DNA from: Xiphophorus maculatus
Lineage: Eukaryota > Chordata > Actinopteri > Cyprinodontiformes > Poeciliidae
NCBI RefSeq assembly: GCF_002775205.1
Contig: NC_036456.1
Span: 4,975,463-5,039,462, forward strand
DNA: 64,000 bases
Reading direction: 5' to 3'
Both the position numbers and the translations under genes were made by a program. This document shows, piece after piece, positions 55,336 through 64,000 of the stretch. The notes below the pieces were generated by a model. It did not search any database, was not told the DNA's origin, and worked only from the letters and a program-made list of their open reading frames with translations. Within the stretch, counting starts at the first letter, position 1. Every line of letters starts with the position of its first letter.

Positions 55336-58205
55336 TGACCGGTGTTAGCTTCCGGTTGACTCTGTGACGCTGATGCTTGTTAATGGAACTGTGCTGAGGG
55401 CTGACGGACAGCCATCTGGAGCAATAAATGGACGGTAACCACCTCAAGTGACAACAATAATAGTACATTATAACCAAAAGAAACTAAGAAGAAAAAAAAC
55501 AAACAAAACCGCACGTATTTATCCGGTATAATAATAATATAATGTAACAAAATATATAATTATTACTTATGTTTACCAATAATAATCCTTATTTTTACAT
55601 ATTCAACTGTCTGATACTCATATTTATTTGTTATTCTCATTTAGATTTTTCCTTAGCCTAACACCGGAAATAGATGTACAGATTTTCAAAGTTTCTCTAA
55701 TGTTTAAGATTTTGTATTTATATTCCTTTCTTTCCATTTTCAGACGATGGAACGATGTTTGTTGAGGCATTCAAAGCTCGGGTAAACACGTCGTGTTTTT
55801 TGTTTGTTTTTTTTTGGTTTTTTTTTGCAGTTTTTCTCGCATCACACACTGGAATATTTTCTGTCAGCGTATACTGTATATGATTACGGGAGATATTTTA
55901 TTTTGTGCGTTTTGTGTCTCTATGGAGAACTACGCTGTAACCACCTTTCTGCCTTGTTTTTTCACTGTGGACGATTCTCTTATCATCAATGCCTCCAGCG
56001 TCAACATGCCTGTCAAACGGTGACGGTGTGTGAGGACGGAGCTCCTCAGTTAAGTGAACAGGTTATGAAACGAAATGAGTCTGGATAATCAGTGAAGTAA
56101 GGATTTTGGCCAGCAGAGGGCAGCAGCCTACCAAACAAACCACATAAATCACCCCGGAAGTCTCCAGTGAGCAGGAAACGTGCCAGTAATTTGGGCTAAG
56201 TTCCGTTTATGGGGATATTTGAAACGAAAACAGCAGCGAAGAATATCTGCGTGACCATTTTAAAAATAACATTTTCAAAAAAAAAAAAAAAAGTTTTCTT
56301 TTTTGGAATTTTTGGGTAAATGAATGCAGTGACAGCACCAAACCTTATTGTAACTTAAAACGCTTTATTATGCAGCAACTGCCACTTTCTAAATTTATTT
56401 AAAGAGTCATTATAAAATGTTATAATGTGTGGGAATAAAGGATATTGACGTTTTTAATTTATTTGCTGCATTTGTTGTGTTCAGATTTAGTACATTTTAA
56501 CCTGTGTTTTTGTCTATGACACATGCCGTATAAATAACCTTTAGTTTTTCACTTCATCACCTTGTCTTTTTTTTTTTTTTTTTAACTAACGTGCTCTGAT
56601 GCTGCAACCTCATCAGAGAGCTGCAGATGAGGTTGAACTCTCCTCCACAGAATGCCTTCTGTTACACTGAAACCTTGTTCTGGGTCAGGCTGTGGTTGAC
56701 ACAAGGCGCGTTGTTAGAGCCTCAAATCGGCATCAAACTTCGAAATCCTTCAGATTTGCTGCCTCAGAAAAGGACAGAGAAGAATTTACTCTCTGCAGCT
56801 GACTAATATAGAAAACAAAGAAACAAAGAAAGAAAAAAAGAAGCCTGTTGCTGCAGAGTTCCCGCTCTGGCCGATCACGTCGACCTCTGCTCCAGCAGTT
56901 TAGTCAGCGCCACCCCTCCTCCGCCCTGACAGGATGTATATGTGGTCATAGCTCTGATGTAGAGACAACAGCTCCTCTGATAGGGTTAGCTAGAGAAGGC
57001 CTGCTTTTAAATGACCGTTTTTGGATTTGAACCTTTATATTCCAGTCTTTTTACACCAAATTTTATTCATGCATTTAGAGAGAAAGATAAATACAGAAAA
57101 AAATGTTGCAAATGCATCGAAAAGGAGCGAAAGAAAGCACTTACTTTAACTGTTTAAGTTTCCAGAGCAAACTAGGAACCTTTCTGGCCAATGCAGACCT
57201 GATTCTGTTTCTCTCTAACCACCATGACCGCACGTAGCAAACATCTATTTATTTGTCATCCTGTAAGCACAGAGTTACATCTTAAGGTGCTTTGCAAGCC
57301 TTGTTTTTCTCAATATGTTGAATACTTTTTGAGCTGCAGAGTGTTTTAAAGACTTGTGAGAATATTTTGCTCTGCCTATTTTAAAATTAGTTTACAATTT
57401 ACAGTAACATGTTCTCCCCGAGGTCTGCCTTTACAAGAAATAATAATAAGGCTGCGTAAAATGTTAAAAGTTTTGTCGAGCTATGAACAGTCACTTTTTC
57501 ACGTGAAATAATTTGCCAAAACCCTGTTGGGAAGAAAAGGCCGAATTTATGAGGGACGTCATAAATTTATTTAGAGAGGACCAGAAATAAAGAATGAAAC
57601 AAAACAAAGAACAAGGAAATATTTCATCAGTGTTAATAAGTGAACCTCAGAGTCCAGCAGATGAAGACTGTGATCTCATCTCAATACGACTAAACGTCTT
57701 AATTTTTCATTTTTTTATTCATTGCTGAAGCAAAAGCGTAAAAATGAAATTGGTCCAATTGGCTTCAGTCTCTGTGTCAGTGAGTATCGTGACTCAGTAT
57801 CACCTCTTCAGTACAGGAGCTGTAGCAGGTCTGGAGCCGCCCAGGGTGAAAGAGCCAATCAGAAAACAGAGAGCATGTGGCCAGATTGTTTTGTTTTTTT
57901 TTTGCTTCAAGATTTTCCAATCATGTATTTCATATCTGGTAAAGAAGTGGAGATGTGGAAAAGCTCATAATGAGGTGTCAGCAGTCGGCTTTGAGACACG
58001 AAGCAGTAATGTGATTTTCTTTTTGTCAATATAATTCTGTTTAAGGCTTTAGCTGACCGGTTTGTGCTTCTTCTTATATGACCTTATCAGACAAAAAGGA
58101 TAAGGTCATTGACAGAAAAAGCTTGCCATATTGTGCTGATGCCTTGCTATAACTTTCAACTTACTTTTATTTTGTAAACAAAGAACTGATGTACTTTATT
58201 AATCC
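55336..58205. other. Intergenic, no gene supported
   Basis: AT-rich DNA with poly-T and poly-A runs (55808-55828, 56278-56292, 56570-56583). A short exon-like stretch follows a good acceptor near 55743 (ttttcag|acgatgg) and ends at a donor-like gggtaaac, but no partner exon is found. Confidence 0.4.
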
Positions 58206-58275
58206 TATTCAATCCATTTTATTTATAAAGTACATTTAAAGAATACACATTTACCCAAAGCGCTGTTTGTGACTC
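58206..58275 (-). repeat. Possible LINE-tail remnant
   Basis: caatccattttatttataaagtacatttaaag ... cccaaagcgctg resembles the end of the CR1/L2-type LINE at 15779-15850. Short and decayed. Confidence 0.4.
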
Positions 58276-58389
58276 TGATCCCATTTTGGTTTTAGACCAA
58301 ATCACCAAAAGTGATTTAATACATTTAATTGATTATGATTTAATCTAATAAAAATCATTTAATAGTTTGATCTCTACAATCCGTTGAAT

Positions 58390-58391
<2 letters not shown>

Positions 58392-58431
<40 letters not shown>
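58392..58431. repeat. (GAT)n microsatellite
   Basis: Thirteen GAT units without interruption. Confidence 0.97.
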
Positions 58432-58433
<2 letters not shown>

Positions 58434-58499
58434 AACAAACACCACATGCTAAAAACATGTGCATGTGATTTAGTACATGCTCTTCTTTAAACAGTATTT

Positions 58500-59320
58500 T
58501 GCGTTTCCAGGCCAACAAAACTCATCATCTGGATCGAACTAAGCAAACAGACACAAGGATCCTACTGGATGATTATTTTATGCAGTTGGCAACAAGTCAT
58601 GGAACCCAAACCAATGCAACACGTAGCTTCTCATTTCTTCAACCCTCACGTGTAAAGACAGTCCTGAAAAAGATGTGTGTCTGTTTAAGAATGGTCACAT
58701 CTCTGGCATGGGTCAAGCCAGATTAACTACTCAATCTGGGTCAAGAACTGTCCAGCGGATTCCTAAAGTCTGGATGGAAAGTGGAGAACCGTTGACTTTG
58801 AAGAAGAAATGTGGATGAGAAACAAATCCTGAATGCTATTATATATATTTGGTGAAATCAAATATCAACGAAAGCAGAACTCAGGGTATTTCCACATGCA
58901 AAATGAAGAGGGAACTCAAGTGAACCGCTGTGGACCCAGGAGATGGACAGCCGACCTGTCCAGGGTGTACCCCGCCTCTCACCCGTTGGCTGCTGGAGAT
59001 AGGTAACAACAGGCCCCAATGGGATAAGGGTGTAAGACAATTGATGGACGGAGGGATAATCACTTCCGCTGACTACCTAAATGAACTGGATGACCAGTTT
59101 ATCTCATCATGTTCCCAGATGACAATGCCAGGATTCATCAGACTCAAATTGCGACAGAGTTGTTCAGGGAGTATGGGACATCATTTTCACACCTGGACTG
59201 GCCTCCAGAGAGTCCAAACCTTCACTCCACAGAGAATCTTTGGGATGGGAAGGAGAAGGCTTTGCAACATCGATAGGACTCTCTCATCCTCAGTGCAGGA
59301 ACCTGGGTGAAAAATGATTA
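58500..59320 (+). mobile_element. Decayed Tc1-like transposon with an inserted repeat
   Basis: Near 59118-59250 the plus strand reads as the end of a Tc1-type transposase: DDNARIHQTQIATELFREYG, then HLDWPPESPNLHSTENLWD, matching the usual second catalytic Asp region (DNAPxHxA) and the WPPxSPDLNxIE-LWD block with the final Glu retained. The upstream part (58640-58830) includes GHISGMGQARLTTQSGSRTV-like sequence that may be its DNA-binding half. The two parts are separated by an unrelated dispersed repeat (58935-59052). No terminal inverted repeats were found, so the outer limits are approximate. Confidence 0.6.
58935..59052. repeat. Dispersed fish repeat inside the Tc1 remnant
   Basis: gacagccgacctgtccagggtgtaccccgcctctcacccgttggctgctggagatagg with a gatggacgg tail, the same family as 33727-33842. 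Confidence 0.7.
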
Positions 59321-62300
59321 ACACTGAATGAAAACAAATCAGGTAACATTGCAGAGGCTTACCCAATATATGCTACAATGAATGTGTGCCGTGATCAAAG
59401 TCGAGAGGAGTATTAGTGTGTTACCTTTAGTTTGGTGGTAAGTGTTTTTTTGGCCAGCCAGAGTGTATTACTACTACAGTACTGTCTGTTTGCTACATAC
59501 TACTTTCTATTTATAGTTACTACACCTTCTAAACACAAAATAATCTCAAAATTCTCTTAAATTACCCAAACTGTTGAACACCAAGAACACTCAGACACAT
59601 ACTTTCTTTTCACACACGATACAAAGCAAAAATACTGACAAATGTCACATAACATGTTTCATTTCTTTTAGTTCTCTGGACATTTTACGTGCATAAGAGC
59701 TGACATGTCTTCCCCACGTTAAAACCAAGTTATTCTCATGTGTGGGTATCATGGCGCTTGCTGTCCTTCATTGCGAGAAAAGAAAAAGACGACGCCACTG
59801 AAGGGGCTGAACCCAACCCACTGCACCCCCTCTGTCACGTGATCAGACAGATCATTTGGACAGTCAGACGCATTTTTTAACCAAACCTTACAGCTAAGCC
59901 AATCACAAGCAGCCTTTGTCTCACGGAAAGAGTTCTGTGCGTTGTCTGAATATGAACGGCAAATAACAGAAGAGGTTCAGTGTTGATGCAGCTTTCCAGT
60001 TTTTCTTCTTCTTTATGAAACGTGTGAGTATCAAACATCTCTCAGAGTCTGTATGTTTGCATCGGTTGTTTTAAAGGACAGATAATGAGATTTTAAAACT
60101 ACGTGGAGGAAATCCCAGCCGCCATGTTGCGCCCAAATTTGCTTTTTGTACTCCTTTAAAATGTTTTTGCTCCTTTTATACATCGAGAGCTATTTTGCTT
60201 CTTTTTTTTAGTCTGATCACATCAATACAGACGTTCATATTGTGTTCTCTAAGAAAAAAACACACACCAATTCATTTAAATAATCAAAAGTAGAAAATGA
60301 ATTTGGTTGTGACCTGACAAGGACGTGATAGATGTTTAATCATTAAGCTAATCCTTTTGTCTCAAAACAAACAATGAAAGAAATTATGCCTGAGTACAAT
60401 TTTATTTATTTTGAAGAGTTTTCTCTCATTTTTCTCATTGCTAAAAGTAAAAAAAAATCAGTCATATGCTTTTGTTATAGAAACAAAGTGTCCAAATATT
60501 CTATTTAGAAATGCTACTTGTCTGTTTTTTGTAACAAATGGAAAATAGTTATTCAGTTTTTTTAGGTGACTATTTGCTTGATTAACTGCTGATGTTGAAG
60601 TGGCTCTAGGAAGATTTATGATTTAGTGTTATGACAGACACTGTTTACCTTCCAATAAATCCCACTTTTTCCCATCAGTCCATGAAAAATATTCTATTAT
60701 GCCATATTCACATCAAAGCTCTGGGGATCATCATGTTCTTTGTGACTGTTTTTCTGTTTCAGAATATCCTCCCCCCCAAAATTCAAGTCTCTTTATTGTT
60801 GAATCATGAACATTGACTGCAGCTGAGGGAAGTAAGGCCTGCGGCGCTTTAAATGTCGATATGGGTTCTCTGGGACCTCCTGGATGAGTTAGCATGAAGG
60901 ACTACAACCTCCACAATGGCAAAGCTATGGAAGGATTACGTAAGGAGGTAATGAAACTGAAATGTTTTAGAGCTCCTGGGATAATGAAGGACATGAGAGC
61001 AAGATTTGGTTAATCAGGAGAATGACGTGCAGCTAAGGACAAACCTGCACAGGTACACCAAAGGAAGGTGACCGATCAACAGAAATAAACTTGGATGGAA
61101 TAAAACAGGACACCAACAGATCATGCTAATAAAACGCTGATCAAATAAGTAGCTTATTAGTTGCAGTCAGAACAACCGCACCAATACGACCACTGATGTC
61201 AGTAATGGGGGCATTAAAGACGCGTACGTCGTTGGTCCTCCCGTCTACTTGGTTCAATCTTGGGTCATTGTCACTCAGGATTCATTTGTCCAGGTTGACT
61301 CTACACCAACCCGCCTTCAACAGAATCCCCATGCGTATAGATTGATACCGAACACAGATGTAGACGCTGCAGTCACCTTGAAAAAAATCCCCTGCGGTCT
61401 ATAAATATGTCTGTGAGCACCGGTTGGATCTTTTGGTGCACAACTGTCTCATCCGTCTACTGTCCCCTCGTGTGGTGACGGTGGTTTGACCTACTCAGCA
61501 AAAGTTTCCACCAGTGGAAACGCTTGTTCTTGCCAAGACGGAGGAGGCTGCATGGCCTTGAGCTTCCAGCGTCAACCATATCTGTGTGATCTGGACTTGC
61601 TGTTAACAACTGGAACAACAAAAGTTGAGCGACTGTAGGACATTTTGAACTTGAGGGAGATGTAAAGGACATGTATGACTTTAGATCAGCTTCGGTTGAT
61701 AAAGTCTCTTTCTGTCTCTCCAGATTTAAAAGAAGAAAAAATTTTTAAGAGGAGAATCCCATGTTACTATTGGAAAGGTTTCACAAACCAAAGGCTTTCT
61801 TTGAAGAATCTATAATCATTGTAGAATATTCCAGCTCAGATTTTACCATCCGAAGAATTGTAGATGATAAAAGGCCTCAAAGGGCCTTTTAATCCATTTA
61901 GTGGTCAATCAAATGTTAGAAACTAGATATTGTGGTTTTATTGTTATGTGATCTTTTGCCACAGAATCCTGCTGGTCCTCTACAGCCATTAGATAAAAAG
62001 GTAATCCCATTTGAGAACGTGAAAAATCTGGATACCAGAGGAACTGTGTGACGGGTCAAACTTAAAAACATATTAGCCAATTGCTACTATGTCAAGTAGA
62101 AAAGATACCAGCAGTGATTAAGGGTGTCTGCCAATCAATCTACCAAGGATTGGAAGATAATTTCCAAACATCTTGACTCAATGGGTCTAGAGTAAGAGTG
62201 GTTATTCATTGGAAGGACTCTGAACACCTCTGAGAAACACAGAACCTGGTAAAATGTGACAAAGTGCTGTCCTCTAGGAGGTAGGGATTACTTGAAGTCA

Positions 62301-63836
62301 CTGATGGCAGATTTTTAAGTACCAACTTCTCAAATGACTGGTTCTTTCTTCTTTTGGTGTAAATTTGCAACCAAGGTAGACAAAACACCATCTCTAACTA
62401 CACAACACGCCAAACACCGAGGCAGGTAGGTTACAGCAGCAGATGTCCGTACTTGGGGACCACTATTGTTAGCTAATCACCAAAAACTGTTTATCAAGAT
62501 TTGAATATCAAGTAGAGAACAATGTCCTGTTCCAATAAGTCTTGATTCTACATTTGGAATGTGTTACAATCTAGTGTCGTTTTTCAACCATGACAGACCC
62601 ACGATGCACAGAGCCACCAGAAACCTCGGGTAAGTCAAAGTATTTTTTAAATACTTTGACTTCATCTGCCGAGGTAATGGACTCTAGCTATTTTTATTTT
62701 CAAGTTCTGGCATTTCAGTAGAGACTTAATAAAATAAAAATATCCAACATTAGATCAAAGGTGCGGTTATACAGGTGGACTAGTAGTGAAGGACCCTGGA
62801 GGAGATGGAGAAGGAAAACATCACGGGTGTGCTAACAGATGACCATTGGATCGTCCACCAGGAACCACTGCGTGCCCATGTCAACATTGATACGGTACTT
62901 TTTTTTTTTTTTGCTGGAGCGAGAGTCTTCAAAACCAAGCTAATGCTCTCAGGAAACAAATATGCTCCAAGAAATCTTGTGTCATTTTGTGCTGCCAAGC
63001 TACGGAGAAGCAGCTCTTTCCAGGCGTCTTCACAAGTACACGGTAAAAAGCTTGAGATACTTGACGCTGAGTTGGCACGCCTCATACGCTGACAGCTAAA
63101 ACTGAGTCTGTTGGTGCTGCAGAGTTTCTGCGTTACATCCTGACATCAATGCCAAGCTGCTCAAACGCTCCGCATGTTTGCTCACGCGAACATCCTAAAG
63201 GAGTCGTCTCACTTCACTCAAACGGAAGATTTACTCAACTCAGAGCATAATCCCAAAACATTGACCAAGTTGTATCCAAGATGAGACACCAACTATCTGG
63301 CAGAGTCACTTTTAGATCTTTTCCTCGTGCTGTTACAAGACATTTGATTTTCCTTTGAATTAAAAATTACGTTTTGCTTGTTTGCCGGTACAAGAATGTT
63401 TCCACTCAAAATTACTCAAGTAAAAAATGGTTTTACATAAAATAGACTTTTTTAATTCCAGGTTCAGTATACGCAGTAAGTCTTCAATAAAAGTTAAACC
63501 AGTCCAGTCCTCAACTAGTACCTTTTTTTTTTTTTAATTTGGCCCTCTGTGTATTGGAGTTTGACCACCTGATTTATAATATAAGACATTTCACTATAGT
63601 GACCAATGATTAAGTAGCGTTATCCCAGATATGTCTTGGATAACTTCTACCAACCTGGAATGTAATAGTTCCCTTTGTAAATCGAGATGACCGAGTCTCA
63701 ACCATGAACACTGAAAGCAGACACTGATCACATGAGGCTTGAGTCCACTCTGATTGGCTTGTCACAACCAGTCTTGTCTCTAGGAAGTAGAGCACATTAA
63801 GAGATTCTATCAGTGAAGCAAAACCATTTAAAGAAA
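59321..63836. other. Intergenic or decayed sequence, nothing recognised
   Basis: No coding exon, element end or RNA gene is supported. The segment 60800-63100 is less AT-rich and reads like decayed unique or repeat sequence, with small frames on both strands (for example 61457-61672 and 62780-63092) that match no family I know. A long hairpin lies at 62623-62675 and a poly-T run at 62899-62913. Confidence 0.4.
62623..62675. repeat. Long hairpin
   Basis: aagtcaaagtattt (62632-62645) pairs perfectly with aaatactttgactt (62649-62662) around a 3-base loop. An outer acctcgg (62623-62629) pairs with ccgaggt (62669-62675). Confidence 0.9.
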
Positions 63837-64000
63837 ATGACTCCTCTTATGTTTATTGGCTATGTGACATGTCTGATCCTGGAAACTTTGGGTAAGTTGT
63901 GACTTTAAAAGTTTTATTTTATTGGCTCTTCAATGTTGCAGCCATAGCAGAAAGTTACGTGTGTGTGTTTCTTCTCCATTTTCAGTTCGTTTGGAAGCTC
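63837..64000 (+). CDS. First exons of a secreted or membrane protein, continuing off the window
   Basis: Exon 1 (63837-63891) reads MTPLMFIGYVTCLILETL plus one base, a typical signal peptide, and ends at a consensus donor (G|GTAAGT). After a 94-base intron with a good acceptor (ttctccattttcag), exon 2 begins at 63986 and continues in phase as V-R-L-E-A. The layout of one short leader exon followed closely by the next exon is common for immunoglobulin-superfamily and other immune receptors in fish, but only five residues of the second exon are visible, so the family cannot be named. No TATA box is obvious just upstream. Confidence 0.6.

Noticed and set aside
55743-55785. Exon-like stretch after a good acceptor
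   Set aside because: No in-phase partner exon or homology was found; chance splice-like words are expected at this frequency.
61880-61910. aaaaggcctcaaagggcctttt as a histone-type stem-loop
   Set aside because: Stem and loop differ from the histone consensus and no histone gene is nearby.
61190-63100. Possible decayed gene
   Set aside because: Less AT-rich than its surroundings, but no frame on either strand matched a family I know, so no call was made.

Overview
This is vertebrate, almost certainly teleost fish, nuclear DNA. Evidence: replication-dependent histone genes with 3' stem-loops in place of introns and poly(A) signals, GT-AG introns in other genes, and a dense load of fish-type repeats (a CR1/L2-type LINE, Tx1/L1-type LINE, I-type LINE with RNase H, Tc1/mariner, pogo/Tigger-like and hAT-like elements, a solo LTR, many microsatellites). 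The repeat flavour would suit a cyprinodontiform fish, but I cannot prove the species. All calls were made by eye without database searches.

Layout. 1-13 kb: repeats plus one compact six-exon gene for a small TNF-receptor-like membrane protein (4697-6362). 13.6-23.2 kb: histone cluster, with H3 and H2A divergent, then H1, H4 and H2B on the plus strand, then only the last 80 bp of a second H2A gene on the minus strand. 23.2-26 kb: a GC-rich repeat block and an intronless minus-strand gene for a 685-residue ubiquitin-protease-like protein with acidic repeats, which lacks the usual catalytic His. 28.7-29.1 kb: a possible two-exon micropeptide. 33.2-38.6 kb: a four-exon F-box/leucine-rich gene on the minus strand, with a Tc1-like element inserted in an older repeat in its first-listed (3'-most) intron. 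38.8-44.1 kb: a full-length I-type LINE with both ORFs open and a perfect 14-bp target-site duplication, sitting 157 bp upstream of the F-box start codon. 46.6-48.8 kb: a second H4 and H1 in inverted orientation. 49.7-50.2 kb: a solo LTR. 52.3-55.3 kb: a 5'-truncated Tx1/L1-type LINE with its own 14-bp duplication. 58.5-59.3 kb: a decayed Tc1 copy. 63.8 kb to the end: the signal-peptide exon of a gene that leaves the window.

Main points of interest. (1) The H1-H4 pair occurs twice as inverted arms of about 2.19 kb that differ at only about eight bases plus one 3-bp indel, while the sequence just outside one end of the arms is homologous but heavily diverged; this looks like gene conversion acting on an older inverted duplication. 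(2) The protease-like gene lies upstream, on the same strand, of an orphan histone H2A 3' end that keeps its stem-loop, so a non-histone transcript might end with a histone-type 3' end. (3) The I-type LINE looks young and may have separated the F-box promoter from an ancestral neighbour.
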